A stretch of DNA of 64,000 nucleotides from a bacterium (GCA_020440605.1 JAGRNT010000015.1:1-64000), one strand, 5' to 3'; positions 6,873-16,723 are shown, numbered from the stretch's first letter. A program made the numbers and translations. Notes: a model not told the origin generated them from the sequence alone.

Positions 6873-7827
6873 CAGTCCGGCCAGGGGTGAAAGCCTGGAA
6901 TCGCTGCGCGAGCAGGTGCAGCGCCTGCAGCAGATCAACCAGGCACTGATGGACCGCGTGGAGCGCAGCGTCGACACCGCGGGGTCCGCCTATTCGCTCT
7001 TCGAAAGCAACATCTACCTGCAGAAGCGCGTGCACGACCGCACCGTCGCCCTGGAGAATGCCAACGACGAATTGCTCAAGGCCAAGCAGCTGGCTGAGGC
7101 CGCCAGCATGGCCAAGAGCCTGTTCCTTGCCAACATGAGCCATGAGCTGCGGACGCCGCTCTCGGCGATCATCGGCTTCGCCAGCATCCTGATGCGCGAG
7201 ACCTACGGCGAGCTCAACCCCCGCCAGAAGCAGCATGTAAGCAACATCCAGTCCAGCGGCGAGCACCTGCTGGGGATCATCAACGACCTGCTTGATCTCG
7301 CCAAGATCGAGGCCGGCAAGCTGGAACTGAACATCTCGCGCATCAACCTGGCAACGATCTCTCTCGAGGCCAGCGCGATGATGGAGGAAAGCGTGCAGAG
7401 CGCCGGGCTCGAGCTGAAGATGCAGCTACCCGAGGAACCGGTCTGGTTGCAGGGTGATCCCCTGCGCCTGCGACAGGCGATCCTGAACCTGCTCTCGAAC
7501 GCCATCAAGTTCACCCAGCAGGGCAGCGTGACGCTGTACCTGCGCACGGAGGATGGCCAGGTGCACTGGGGGATCCGCGACACCGGAATCGGAATCCAGG
7601 AGCATCACCTTGACCTGCTGTTCCGGCCCTTCGAGCGTATCAAGGGCCGGCTCTCGGACACGGTACGAGGTACCGGGCTCGGGCTGGCACTCACCAAGCA
7701 GATCGTCGATTCACACGGCGGCTGTCTGGAAGTGCACAGCAGCTACGGCGTGGGCAGCGACTTCCGGATCATCTTCGAATGTGAGCAGGCCGCTGTTGAT
7801 TCAACTGGCAACGGAGTGAGGCAATGA
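6856..7827 (+). CDS. cytoplasmic sensor histidine kinase
   Basis: This 323-residue kinase has no membrane segment. Residues 12-85 form a coiled-coil region, followed by a HisKA domain with phospho-acceptor His96 in MSHELRTPL. The HATPase domain has an N box (LLSNAIKFT), G1 (DTGIGI) and G2 (GTGLGLAL). There is no sensory domain of its own, so its input probably comes from the FIST protein, whose gene it overlaps by 17 nt. It overlaps the next gene by 4 nt (ATGA). The three form a phosphorelay operon. Confidence 0.92.
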   Translation: MQGVTDSPARGESLESLREQVQRLQQINQALMDRVERSVDTAGSAYSLFESNIYLQKRVHDRTVALENANDELLKAKQLAEAASMAKSLFLANMSHELRTPLSAIIGFASILMRETYGELNPRQKQHVSNIQSSGEHLLGIINDLLDLAKIEAGKLELNISRINLATISLEASAMMEESVQSAGLELKMQLPEEPVWLQGDPLRLRQAILNLLSNAIKFTQQGSVTLYLRTEDGQVHWGIRDTGIGIQEHHLDLLFRPFERIKGRLSDTVRGTGLGLALTKQIVDSHGGCLEVHSSYGVGSDFRIIFECEQAAVDSTGNGVRQ

Positions 7828-8924
7828 ACGGGACATCCCTGATTCTCTGCGTGGATGACGAGCCGATGATGCTCGACATCATCGAGGGACATCTGCATGG
7901 CGAGGGCTACGAGCTGCAGCGCTACTGCTCCGGCACGGAACTGCTGCAGGATGACGACGCGCTCTCACGCTGCGACATGGTGCTGCTGGACGTGATGATG
8001 CCGGACATTGACGGCTTCGAGGTGACACGCCGCCTGCGTGACAGTCAGCAGCGCTTCCTGCCCGTGATCCTCGTGACAGCCCTTGGCTCAACCGAGTACA
8101 AGGTACGCGGCCTGGATTCCGGGGCCACTGACTTCATCAGCAAACCGGTCTGCGCCGAGGAACTGCGTGCCCGCGTGCGTGCGCATCTGCGTGCCAAGCA
8201 GATGCACGACGAACTGGCGCGGGTCACGGCGATCAAGGACCGGCTTGTGAGCATGGTCGTACATGACATCCGCAACCCGTTGACGAGCATCGTGATGGCG
8301 CTCAGCCTGATCGAGGAAACGGAGGATCCCACCCTGATTGACAGGATGATCTGGGAACGCGCCGGGATCCAGACCAGGGCCGCGCTGGAACTCTGCGAAC
8401 AGCTGCTCGACATCAAGCAGCATGAAAGCGGCGGCCTGCGCATGAACCTCTGGAATGCGCATATCGGCCAGACCATTGAGGAAGCGATCCACAGCCTCGA
8501 CGGAGAGATCTCCCACCGCCAGGCAGTCGTCTCCACGCGTCTTGAAGACACACTGGTGCGCACCGATCACGCACATCTGCGGCGCGTGGTGATGAACCTG
8601 CTGCACAACTCGCTCAAGTACAGCGAGGCCGGCAGCAGCATCGAGGTCCGCAGCGTAGCCCTGCAGGACCGGGTGCGGATCACGATCAGCGACCACGGCG
8701 GAGGGATTGACGCGTCGGAACTTGACAACATCTTCGAGCTCTACCGCACCAACATGGAGCGGCCCTCCCAGGGGCGCGGAATCGGGCTGGCCTTCTGCAA
8801 GATGGTGGTCGAGGAACTGGGAGGACGGATCAGTGTGATCAGCGAGCCCGGCGAGGGCAGCCGTTTCCAGATCTGCCTGCCGACCCGCAGCGAAACCGTC
8901 TGCAGCGGCTTCGTCGAGGACTGA
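7824..8924 (+). CDS. response receiver fused to histidine kinase
   Basis: The 366-residue protein has a receiver first: acidic pair Asp11/Asp12, phospho-acceptor Asp56 in LLDVMMPD and Lys105 in SKP. It then has a HisKA domain with His145 in VVHDIRNPL and a HATPase domain (LLHNSLKYS, DHGGGID, GRGIGLAF). There is no DNA-binding output. The receiver-then-kinase order suits a relay element that takes phosphate from the kinase encoded just upstream (4-nt overlap) and controls a further, unlinked partner. It ends 8 nt from the end of the convergent subtilase gene. Confidence 0.92.
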   Translation: MNGTSLILCVDDEPMMLDIIEGHLHGEGYELQRYCSGTELLQDDDALSRCDMVLLDVMMPDIDGFEVTRRLRDSQQRFLPVILVTALGSTEYKVRGLDSGATDFISKPVCAEELRARVRAHLRAKQMHDELARVTAIKDRLVSMVVHDIRNPLTSIVMALSLIEETEDPTLIDRMIWERAGIQTRAALELCEQLLDIKQHESGGLRMNLWNAHIGQTIEEAIHSLDGEISHRQAVVSTRLEDTLVRTDHAHLRRVVMNLLHNSLKYSEAGSSIEVRSVALQDRVRITISDHGGGIDASELDNIFELYRTNMERPSQGRGIGLAFCKMVVEELGGRISVISEPGEGSRFQICLPTRSETVCSGFVED

Positions 8925-8932
8925 GCCGGGCC

Positions 8933-10810
8933 CTACTTCATCACGGCGGCGCTGCGCTCCAGGCTGACTTCGGTGCTGCCGCGGCTGCGGCCCCAGTCCA
9001 GGGCGGCTGAATAGTCAATCAGGCCCATGCTTTCCCCGTATTCCCCGCTGACCCTGCGCCCCGCCGTGCTGTCAATGATGCGCTGGCGCACATCCGCCCA
9101 GCGGCGCGTGGGGTCCTGCGCATAGAGCAGCGCGGCCAGCGCACTGACCTGCGGAGTGGCCCCGCTAGTGGCACTGAAGGTGCTCGTACGCGTCTCCCAG
9201 GGGAAGCTGACCTGCGGCACGGTGTTGTATGCACCGCTGCGGAACTCGTCGCCCGGCAGGAAAGCCAGGTTTGGCGCGGGGTAGATCCGGCTCGTGACCA
9301 GCCCGTAGCCCGGTGCGCTGACGCAGTGTGCCTCGAGGTTGCTGCCCTCCTCGCTGGCCGGGCTGAGCCAGGGCCGGGAGGGATCAGCCGGCATGCAGGC
9401 GCTGACGCTCAGCACGTAATCCTCCTCGCCGGGTTTGTTGGTAACGCCCTGGGCCTCATTGCCGGCGGCGAACACATAGAGCCGGTCATTGCGGGAGACA
9501 TCCTCCCAGATGCTGCCGCTGGCCTTGCCGACCACATTGGCAACGACCTTCCATTCCGCCTCGCTGAAGTAGGCCTTCGGCACACTGGCACTGACGCTGA
9601 CGACGCGCACCTCACCATAGCCGTCCGGGCCCCAGCTCGAGCTGTCTCCGGTGACGGGGTAGTTCTCGCTCAGGGCGTTGACAAGCTTGATGAACGCGCT
9701 GATCGGGCTCTTGACCTTGTAGCCCACCATCCGGAAGGTGCTCTCACTCTTGACGCTGGCCGGCAGGATGTTGATCCCGGGGTTGCCGCTCTCGTAGTCC
9801 GCGGTGCAGCGCGTGATCAGCCCTGCCACGCTGGTGCCATGCCCGGCTGGCCGGCCCTGGATCGCCTCTCGCGGCAGGCCCGTGGCCCTCTCATCCTCAC
9901 GGTTCAGCAGCTCCAGCTCGTTGCCGGGGCGCAGCCCGGAGCCGATGCGCCGGTAGTTGCGGTAGTTGGCATCCAGGGCATCGGTGTGCATCCGCCCATT
10001 CAGGTCCGGGTGGTTGGCAAACACGCCCGTGTCCGCCACGCATACGGTGACAGGTGAGAGCTTCGGGCTGCCTGAGTTGGCATACTCGCGAAAACTGGCA
10101 GCCTCGCCCGTGCCATAGAGCACGGCATTGTCCTGCATGAACAGCTCGCTGCTGCAGAGCGGCTCAGCCCAGCTCACGGCAGTGCCCTGCGGTTCACAGA
10201 GCCGGTAGTACTCAAACAGCGGCATCGGCGCCTGGCGGGAATCACCCTCCTGCTCCCATGCTGCGAGCCCGCCCTTCAGATTCTGGTAACGCTCGTTGAT
10301 GAACATCACGGCCTGGCTGTCCGCGGGTGGTGCCTCCGGCATGCCGGCGAGCGCGCTTTCACTCCACTCCAGAATCAGCGCATCCGGGGCCGCCCAGTTC
10401 ACACGCGGGTCGCTGCCGAGCTCCTCCACCACATTCCGCAGGCTGCGCTGCTGCCAGCCAATCCCTGCACCAGCCAGCATGGTGCCCAGCCCACGCGGCT
10501 GGAGCACATCCAGCTCGTGATACGTGAAGCCGCTTGCCGGGTTGACCCATTCAAATGTAAGCTGCAGTCCATGCTCGCGCCACAACTCCGCCCGCTCCAG
10601 CTCGCTCAGGCCGGGCCTGGTCTCGGCCAGCAGCCTGTCCTCCAGCACCTCGAGCTTCGGATAAGCCGCGTCGTAGGGAACCACGGCGATCTCTTCTGCC
10701 GCGCGCAGATGGCGGCCGGGCAGCAGCACCACGCAGAGCAGCTGCAGGTGCAGGCAGGCCAGAGCCAGCAGCAGCGGAGGCAGATAAGCGAGTAGCGGTC
10801 TCTTCATCAT
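8933..10810 (-). CDS. secreted subtilisin-family (S8) serine protease
   Basis: The 625-residue protein has an N-terminal signal or anchor segment (5-30) and a prodomain-like region to about 240 (including GSDPRVNWAAPDALI). A complete S8 catalytic set follows: Asp260 in VADTG, His324 in GHGTSVAG, oxyanion Asn451 in AAGNE and Ser549 in ATSGATPQVS. It should act outside the cytoplasm. The gene sits downstream of five FG-GAP genes on the same strand, with a 171-nt gap and its own -10 (TACGAT, 7 nt from ATG). It may therefore be transcribed separately but could process those proteins (inference). Confidence 0.93.
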   Translation of the reverse strand: MMKRPLLAYLPPLLLALACLHLQLLCVVLLPGRHLRAAEEIAVVPYDAAYPKLEVLEDRLLAETRPGLSELERAELWREHGLQLTFEWVNPASGFTYHELDVLQPRGLGTMLAGAGIGWQQRSLRNVVEELGSDPRVNWAAPDALILEWSESALAGMPEAPPADSQAVMFINERYQNLKGGLAAWEQEGDSRQAPMPLFEYYRLCEPQGTAVSWAEPLCSSELFMQDNAVLYGTGEAASFREYANSGSPKLSPVTVCVADTGVFANHPDLNGRMHTDALDANYRNYRRIGSGLRPGNELELLNREDERATGLPREAIQGRPAGHGTSVAGLITRCTADYESGNPGINILPASVKSESTFRMVGYKVKSPISAFIKLVNALSENYPVTGDSSSWGPDGYGEVRVVSVSASVPKAYFSEAEWKVVANVVGKASGSIWEDVSRNDRLYVFAAGNEAQGVTNKPGEEDYVLSVSACMPADPSRPWLSPASEEGSNLEAHCVSAPGYGLVTSRIYPAPNLAFLPGDEFRSGAYNTVPQVSFPWETRTSTFSATSGATPQVSALAALLYAQDPTRRWADVRQRIIDSTAGRRVSGEYGESMGLIDYSAALDWGRSRGSTEVSLERSAAVMK

Positions 10811-10817
10811 CTGCTTT

Positions 10818-10823
10818 ATCGTA
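10818..10823 (-). promoter_or_regulatory. -10 element, leaderless start of subtilase gene
   Basis: The minus strand reads TACGAT, then 7 nt (AAAGCAG), then the ATG at 10810. No Shine-Dalgarno site is present. The same gap holds a hairpin at 10954-10972 (CCGCGGCA-CCT-TGCCGCGG) just past the stop of the FG-GAP gene, a possible terminator without a T tract, and a 14-bp palindrome TGCGCACGTGCGCA. Confidence 0.4.
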
Positions 10824-10981
10824 GCGGGCGCGGGGAATGTTCACATTTTTCTGCCCGCTCATGCAAGCATTCGCGGGTCTGACCCTGCGGCTGCGCACGT
10901 GCGCATCCGGGTCGGGTGGAACCTGCAGTGGCTCGATGGTCTGCAATCCGTAGCCGCGGCACCTTGCCGCGGAAGTATTTG

Positions 10982-12391
10982 CTATGGAGTCCAGTCCGGC
11001 CGGCTGATCAGGATGCCCTGTTGTACCTCCAGCACGATGCGTGGCCCGCTTGCATCCTGCACCACCCAGAGGTTATCTATGAACTCATGCAGGCTTTCCC
11101 AATGCAATAGCCGGCCATCCGCATCCCAGGCTGCAATATAGTGGGCATTTATGTCACCATGCACATGCACGGCAGCCATCAGCACTCTGCCAGAGTCAAG
11201 CTCCAGCATTGCCACCCGGTCCAGCAGGAGCTGGCTGATCCAGATCAGTTCCACCCCCTCGGGCAGCTCCAGCTCTACCCGGCGACCATCAACGGGATCC
11301 ACGAGCAGATTCAGATAATCAAACAGCACCTCATCCACACCATCTCCATTCAGATCCCCGGCCCAGACCGGCTCCCCGCCCTCATCCCGAGCCGGCAGGT
11401 CCGGGAACTCAAGCTCGCCCCGCGTCAGCTCGAATGAAGTCAGGGTCTGGCCCCAGTCGTCGTCAATGCGAGGGTATCCCAGAATCTCATCCACGTCGTT
11501 GCCATCCAGATCGCCAACAGTGGACAAGATCCGATTCTGGCGGTTCTCGGGCATTTCCAGCTCATCCCCACCGCCCAGCAGCAGCAGCCTCCGTGCCGGG
11601 ACACCTTTGGCAACCCTGCTAGAGAGATAGACATCATCCAGTCCATCGCCGTTGAAGTCACCGTGAAGGGTCAGTGTTCCATTGCAGTGAATATCCGTTT
11701 CCTGCAGCAGTCTGCCATCGAGGCTGACCTTGCTGACGGTCTGCTCATATACGGCATCCCCCATATCGGTCCAGGCAAGCAGTTCAGGCTGTCCGTCGCC
11801 ATCCATGTCGAATACGGAGCTGTCGCGCAGATGATATTCATCCAGATATTCCAGGGGCTCTCGTGAACCATTCAGCTCCAGATTGCAGTAATTGCCATAT
11901 CTGATCAACAGTTCATCCTGCGGGTCGTCATCTAGCTGCATCGGCACGATCAGGGAAAACACCCTTTCGATATCATCATCCGTGAAGATTTCCTGCCAGC
12001 CGGAATCCGTGCCACGGTGAAGTTGTGGCTGCGGTACGGCCTTCTCATACCGATTGAGTGACTTGCCGATACTCGGAATGTAACTTACGTGCTCCAGGAT
12101 CTCACGCCTGATCCGCTCACGCCCGATCCTGCCTGCTTCGTAAGCCTGCCATTGCTTTGTGACCCATTCCGCGTTGCTGTCCTCGAACATTTTCCGCTGC
12201 ACAAGTGGCAGGGAAGCCAGCATGTCCTCAAAGCTGCCGTCCAGATTTATCTCTTCCCTGCCGAACAGAAAATGCCAGCTACGCATCGCCCCCCAGCCGA
12301 TGCCGACGGCAAACAGCAGCACAAGCACGGCACAGCCCTTGATGAACCAGTTCCTGCGGCTGGCTGTTACTTTCTCCTGCACCTCCGGCAT
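10982..12391 (-). CDS. membrane-anchored FG-GAP/VCBS-type protein, array member 5
   Basis: A 469-residue protein starts at the ATG at 12391 (a GTG lies 3 nt earlier). Unlike its paralogs it has an N-terminal transmembrane anchor (about 18-36) rather than a lipobox. A helical N-terminal domain (MLASLPLVQRKMFEDS) precedes about five calcium-type loops: LDDDPQDELLI, DMDGDGQPELL, DFNGDGLDDVYL, DLDGNDVDEIL and DLNGDGVDEVLF. The closing blade is WDADGRLLHWESLHEF. FG-GAP repeats build beta-propellers used for extracellular binding. It follows member 4 with a TGATG junction. Confidence 0.8.
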   Translation of the reverse strand: MPEVQEKVTASRRNWFIKGCAVLVLLFAVGIGWGAMRSWHFLFGREEINLDGSFEDMLASLPLVQRKMFEDSNAEWVTKQWQAYEAGRIGRERIRREILEHVSYIPSIGKSLNRYEKAVPQPQLHRGTDSGWQEIFTDDDIERVFSLIVPMQLDDDPQDELLIRYGNYCNLELNGSREPLEYLDEYHLRDSSVFDMDGDGQPELLAWTDMGDAVYEQTVSKVSLDGRLLQETDIHCNGTLTLHGDFNGDGLDDVYLSSRVAKGVPARRLLLLGGGDELEMPENRQNRILSTVGDLDGNDVDEILGYPRIDDDWGQTLTSFELTRGELEFPDLPARDEGGEPVWAGDLNGDGVDEVLFDYLNLLVDPVDGRRVELELPEGVELIWISQLLLDRVAMLELDSGRVLMAAVHVHGDINAHYIAAWDADGRLLHWESLHEFIDNLWVVQDASGPRIVLEVQQGILISRPDWTP

Positions 12392-13854
12392 CACTCCCCG
12401 GCCCCGCTCACCAGTAGTTCCTCCGCTGTCTGCAGCACTAAGCGCGTACCACTGTTGTCAACATTGACCGATTCAAGATCCACACCGAAGTCCAGCACCG
12501 CACTTACCTGTCCCTGCCCGTCCCAGATCATGAGATAGTGCTGGCGCAGCTCATCCTCCGTCCGCCTGACGATCGCCGCCAGCACAGGCTGTTCATCATG
12601 CATGGCCTGCAGCACCTCCTGGTTGCGGATGTTGACAATATTCAGTCCGGCCCAGCCCGCCGGGGTCTGCAGCTGCAGGCGCTCTCCAGTGGAAAGCAGC
12701 ACCTGAGTTCCGCACAGCAGATCGGCGATCCCGTCCCGATCCAGATCCAGGCTGCAGCCCGGCACCTTCAGACCAGTGGTCCGCGGCAATTCCTCCACGA
12801 GCAGCTGCTGTCCTCCCTCCGCCAGAGAAATGGCAATGGAATGATCAGCCTGCCTGAAGGCAGTGACGATGCTCTGCCGGCCATTGCCATCCAGATCCGC
12901 CGCACAGGACACGGGCGAGAGATCCTCGAAGTCCTGTTCAAGCAGCAACCCGCCACCGGCCCTGAACACCCTGAGCCGGGAGCCGGAGCCACTCCAGTCC
13001 CAGCACGCCAGCTCATCCACGCCGTCGCCATCGAGATCAACGGCCTGCTGCGGACGGTGGGCCGGCAGCCCGGGGATGGTCTCAAGCACCTTTCCATCAA
13101 GAGACATGAAGCCGAGCTCGAATGGCCCCGTATTGCCGGCGGCATTGATCGCCTTCCAGTCCAGGACCATCACGTCCACGATTCCATCGCCGCTGCGGTC
13201 AAACAGATCAAGCAGTTCGCGGGAGCGAAACTCCGACACCTCCCGGCGTGAGCCGTCAAACCCCATTATCCAGAGGCTGCCGGTCTGCTGTGATTGGCCG
13301 AAGTACGTCGGCTGGAACAGGATTTCCCGTTCGCCGTCGCCATCGGTATCGGCCAGCATCATCCATCCGTCCAGGCCCCAGTTGTTGATTTCGGTGCCGC
13401 GCAGCAACACCTGCCATTCCGGTCCACTTCCCTGCATCTGCAACGGCGGCCTCTCTTCAAATGGATGGGTTCCATAAGCAGCCGACTCCAGTCTTATGCG
13501 CAGCTCTCCTTCGTCACCCTCCGCGTATTTCTCCCTCCACCAGTCAAGACTCCTGCCGCGCTCAGTGAGAGCCTGCCTCTCGGAATCTGACAATTCGTCC
13601 CAGGCACTCCGAACATCAGGTACATCAGCCCGGTTGAAGGGCGCCGCAGCCTCCTCCACATCCTCTTCAGGATCTTCAGCGGAAGTGTCAACATCAGCGG
13701 CACTGACTTCGGATGTACTGCTGCTCTGATCTGCACTCGCCTGGTTCTGCTCATCCCTGTCACAGGCCATGAGCAGAGTCATTGACAACAAGCTCGTCAC
13801 GACGATTACTGCAAGCATGTTGCCGGTGTTTTCAGGATTGCAAAGTTCCCGCAT
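12391..13854 (-). CDS. FG-GAP/VCBS-type lipoprotein, array member 4
   Basis: A lipoprotein of about 487 residues has lipobox LLMAC near residue 30, followed by an acidic Ser/Asp/Glu-rich linker. The shared helical domain (WDELSDSERQALTERGRSLD) comes next. The propeller loops are DTDGDGEREILF, DRSGDGIVDVMV, DLDGDGVDELAC, DLDGNGRQSIVT and DLDRDGIADLLC. It ends with the shared last blade (IWDGQGQVSAVLDFG). Start: the ATG at 13854 has GGAGGAG upstream, and a GTG at 13857 is possible. Function is unknown. Surface display after lipidation is expected. Confidence 0.8.
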   Translation of the reverse strand: MRELCNPENTGNMLAVIVVTSLLSMTLLMACDRDEQNQASADQSSSTSEVSAADVDTSAEDPEEDVEEAAAPFNRADVPDVRSAWDELSDSERQALTERGRSLDWWREKYAEGDEGELRIRLESAAYGTHPFEERPPLQMQGSGPEWQVLLRGTEINNWGLDGWMMLADTDGDGEREILFQPTYFGQSQQTGSLWIMGFDGSRREVSEFRSRELLDLFDRSGDGIVDVMVLDWKAINAAGNTGPFELGFMSLDGKVLETIPGLPAHRPQQAVDLDGDGVDELACWDWSGSGSRLRVFRAGGGLLLEQDFEDLSPVSCAADLDGNGRQSIVTAFRQADHSIAISLAEGGQQLLVEELPRTTGLKVPGCSLDLDRDGIADLLCGTQVLLSTGERLQLQTPAGWAGLNIVNIRNQEVLQAMHDEQPVLAAIVRRTEDELRQHYLMIWDGQGQVSAVLDFGVDLESVNVDNSGTRLVLQTAEELLVSGAGE

Positions 13855-15221
13855 CACTGCTCCTCCACCCTTTCCACGAGGATCGCCTTTTCAGTGCGTA
13901 GTACCAGCCGGTCCGCGCTGCCATCCCAGACGGCATACAGCCCATCCGCAGCGACCTCGAACATTTCGGAGTACACCAGCCTGCCCGCCGCATCCCAGAG
14001 CAGCAGGGCATCGAAGCGGTGGCTGTCCTCACTTTCGAGAATCAGGGCCGCGAACAGCGTGCCCGTGCTTCTGCGCAGCGGCAGTACCTTGCAGGGAAAT
14101 GCACCAAAGTTGATCCGGCTGCGTCCATCCGGCAGTTCCAGCTCCACGCGCTTCCCGCTCGCCGGGAAGATGATGCTGTTCTGCGTCAGCAACTCGGCGA
14201 TCCCGTCGCCATCCAGATCAGCCGCACAGACCGGCATGTCCCCCGGCAGCTCCCCGGTCAGTCCAGGCACGGGCTGCGGCTCCTGCCCGCTGCCGAAGGC
14301 CCGCAGTGAGGCGGCACCTGACTGTCCAGCTCCTGCCCCGGAAGCCAGCAGCTCATCCAGTCCGTCGCCATCCAGGTCGGCAACCGCCAGAGCCACGCTC
14401 GGCATGATCTGCTCAGTGGACCAGATCTCACGCCCGCTGCTTGCCAGACCCACGATGCGGCGGCTGGCAGCTTCATCGTAGATCAGGTCGGGCCGGCCAT
14501 CGCCATCGTAGTCAGCCAGCGGCTGCGTGGCCTTCAGCAGGCGGCCATTCAGGCTGCCCGCCACCGTGCCATCAAGGCGCACGAAGTCCAGACCCACCGT
14601 ACCGGCTGCCTCCCCTTCCGCGGCATAGGCAGTCGCCACCAGTTCATCCACACCGTCGCCATCCCAGTCCCAGGCCAGGCTGGTGCGGATCGCATCCCAG
14701 CCCAGTACCGGCAGCTCACGGGCACTGCCGTCCAGCTCCAGCACGCGGCAGCGGTACTGCTCACTGTGCAGCAGCTCCTGTGCGGGATCATCATCAAAGT
14801 TGCCAACGCTCAGCACCGCGTAGTCCTTATCAGCCCCGCTGAAGATGTCCAGAAATTGCCATTGCAATTCCGGCGATCCATTCCCGCCGGATTCTGACTC
14901 GCCGCGCCGCGCTGCCAGGAAGCTGCTGACCAGCGCTCTCAGCAGTCCCCGGTCCAGGTCGCCGTACTGGCTGAGATAGTAGTCCAGGCTGCGTCCCTCC
15001 TCCTCCAGCATCGACCTGTCTGCAGTGGGAAGGCTGTCCCAGTATTCGTTCAGTTCCGTCAGAGCAGGCGTAAGCGCAGTCTGCTCCGGGCTGGGTGCAG
15101 CAACTGGATCACCGGATTCCGCCTGCCGCTCAGCCTCTTCACGTGCGGGACAGGCGCAGAGCAGTGTTGCCAGAATTGCCAGCAGCAGCGGACCGGCAAT
15201 GCGCCGTTCACCGATGCGCAT
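13854..15221 (-). CDS. FG-GAP/VCBS-type lipoprotein, array member 3
   Basis: A lipoprotein of about 455 residues has lipobox LLCAC near residue 25. The helical domain is YWDSLPTADRSMLEEEGRSLDYY. The loops are FDDDPAQELLH, DWDGDGVDELVA, DYDGDGRPDLIY, DLDGDGLDELLA and DLDGDGIAELLT, and the closing blade is WDAAGRLVYSEMFEV. Length, domain order and loop spacing match the neighbours, so the array arose by tandem duplication. The start shares a TGATG junction with the upstream gene. Confidence 0.82.
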   Translation of the reverse strand: MRIGERRIAGPLLLAILATLLCACPAREEAERQAESGDPVAAPSPEQTALTPALTELNEYWDSLPTADRSMLEEEGRSLDYYLSQYGDLDRGLLRALVSSFLAARRGESESGGNGSPELQWQFLDIFSGADKDYAVLSVGNFDDDPAQELLHSEQYRCRVLELDGSARELPVLGWDAIRTSLAWDWDGDGVDELVATAYAAEGEAAGTVGLDFVRLDGTVAGSLNGRLLKATQPLADYDGDGRPDLIYDEAASRRIVGLASSGREIWSTEQIMPSVALAVADLDGDGLDELLASGAGAGQSGAASLRAFGSGQEPQPVPGLTGELPGDMPVCAADLDGDGIAELLTQNSIIFPASGKRVELELPDGRSRINFGAFPCKVLPLRRSTGTLFAALILESEDSHRFDALLLWDAAGRLVYSEMFEVAADGLYAVWDGSADRLVLRTEKAILVERVEEQ

Positions 15222-16675
15222 CACTGCGAAACCTTCAGACCGCTGCTCGTCTGGATCAGCAGTGCATCACCGCTATCACCTTGCACAGCCTGCAGGTCGT
15301 TGATCTCCTCACCGAGAAATTCCAGGTAGACAAGTTCACCGGCGCTGTTCCACATCCCGATCGTATCGGAGCGGTATTCATCCAGCCCCTCGATGATCCG
15401 CGCCGCCAGTAGGCGCTGCCCGTTGCGCTCGATCACGGCATAGCCATGCCCGCTGCCCCAGCCAAGCCCCATCCCGAGCTGCATCTCCTGCCAGCCCTCC
15501 GGCCTGGCAAGCTTCAGGCGCTCGCCGCTGACGGCATTGAGCAGGCTTGTGCCCATGAGGATGGATGCCGGACCTTCCGCAGATATGGCAACACAGAAGG
15601 ACGGGGGGCTGGCCAGCGGATTGCCGCTCAGGCCCGGGATGTCCGTGGCCTCCTGCTTCAGCCCGAAGGCCTGCACATTGTTGCTGTACGGGTCCAGTCC
15701 TGTGGAACCGACACCGAGCAGCTCATCCATGCCGTCTCCATCGATGTCGCCATGTACCAGGGTGCTGGAAACCGCGGACATGCTTCCCTTCCATAGCTCC
15801 TTTCCACCTTTGCCATAGGCCCGCACCTGAGGAGTCCCAGCCTCGTCATAGCCTGCCAGCAGCACATCGCTGAAGCCGTCGCCATCGATGTCCGCATCAG
15901 TCAGCGTGCCCATATCGGAACTGCCGTCCAGGCTCGTCAGCCGCTCGCCGGCCATGTTCAGCACAACGGTGGAGTAGGTATAGTCAGCGCCAGCGGCTGC
16001 ATCCGGTGAGCCGCTGCTGAAATCCATTGCCAGCAATTCATCGATACCGTCGTGATCCATGTCCCAGGCAGCAGTGATCAGGTAGTCCGCGGCGGGCTGC
16101 TCAAGCAGACGCACACTGCCGTCCAGTTCAAGGATCTGCGCGGCATCCTGGGTCAGCAGCAGTTCGGACTGCGGGTCGGCATCCAGGTTGGCAACGATCG
16201 GATAGACATAGTATTCATCGCTGCCTGCCACTTCCAGGATGCTCTTCCAGCCAAGCGCTGCACCGAGTTTCACGCCGGCATCATGCAGCTCCAGCGGACG
16301 CAACATCTCCAGCTGCGAATCCAGCATCATCCCGATCGTGGCCGCATCCATCACCCCGACGAAGCCGTCGGAATAACTCTTGTCAATCCCGACATCCGCC
16401 AGCAGGGCCTTGTCATCCTCGCTCAGCGCTTTCCAGAGCGCGTCGACTTCCGCCTGTGTGGCCGGCTGGCCCATCCCCGGCATGCTCCCCTGCTGCTGGG
16501 CCTGGTTCTGGGCCTGCGGGCTGCTGAACCCCTGGCTCAGTCCCTTGCCGGCCTGGTCCAGCAGGTCGCAGGAACTGCCGATGGTCGTTGCCAGTGCAAG
16601 TACGAGCAACATCCCCAGTCTCTGCCGAGTCGCCACGCCAGCTCCACCTGATACCACAAATGCCTGCCTGTGCAT
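15221..16675 (-). CDS. FG-GAP/VCBS-type lipoprotein, array member 2
   Basis: A 484-residue lipoprotein has signal and lipobox IGSSC near residue 36, then a Gln-rich linker. The helical domain is LWKALSEDDKALLADVGID. The calcium-type loops are LDADPQSELLL, DMDHDGIDELLA, DIDGDGFSDVLL and DIDGDGMDELLG, and the closing blade is WNSAGELVYLEFLGEE. A good Shine-Dalgarno (AAGGGAGG) precedes the ATG. It is separated from the upstream mini-gene by 119 nt containing a -10 (TAGAAT), so the array may have an internal promoter. Confidence 0.8.
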   Translation of the reverse strand: MHRQAFVVSGGAGVATRQRLGMLLVLALATTIGSSCDLLDQAGKGLSQGFSSPQAQNQAQQQGSMPGMGQPATQAEVDALWKALSEDDKALLADVGIDKSYSDGFVGVMDAATIGMMLDSQLEMLRPLELHDAGVKLGAALGWKSILEVAGSDEYYVYPIVANLDADPQSELLLTQDAAQILELDGSVRLLEQPAADYLITAAWDMDHDGIDELLAMDFSSGSPDAAAGADYTYSTVVLNMAGERLTSLDGSSDMGTLTDADIDGDGFSDVLLAGYDEAGTPQVRAYGKGGKELWKGSMSAVSSTLVHGDIDGDGMDELLGVGSTGLDPYSNNVQAFGLKQEATDIPGLSGNPLASPPSFCVAISAEGPASILMGTSLLNAVSGERLKLARPEGWQEMQLGMGLGWGSGHGYAVIERNGQRLLAARIIEGLDEYRSDTIGMWNSAGELVYLEFLGEEINDLQAVQGDSGDALLIQTSSGLKVSQ

Positions 16676-16717
16676 GTCCCTGCCTCCCTTGCCGTTGCAC
16701 CGTGCCGCGGCTGATCC

Positions 16718-16723
16718 ATTCTA
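16718..16723 (-). promoter_or_regulatory. -10 element inside the FG-GAP operon
   Basis: TAGAAT on the minus strand lies about 42 nt before the ATG at 16675, in the only sizeable gap between array members. No clear -35 is seen. Confidence 0.35.
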
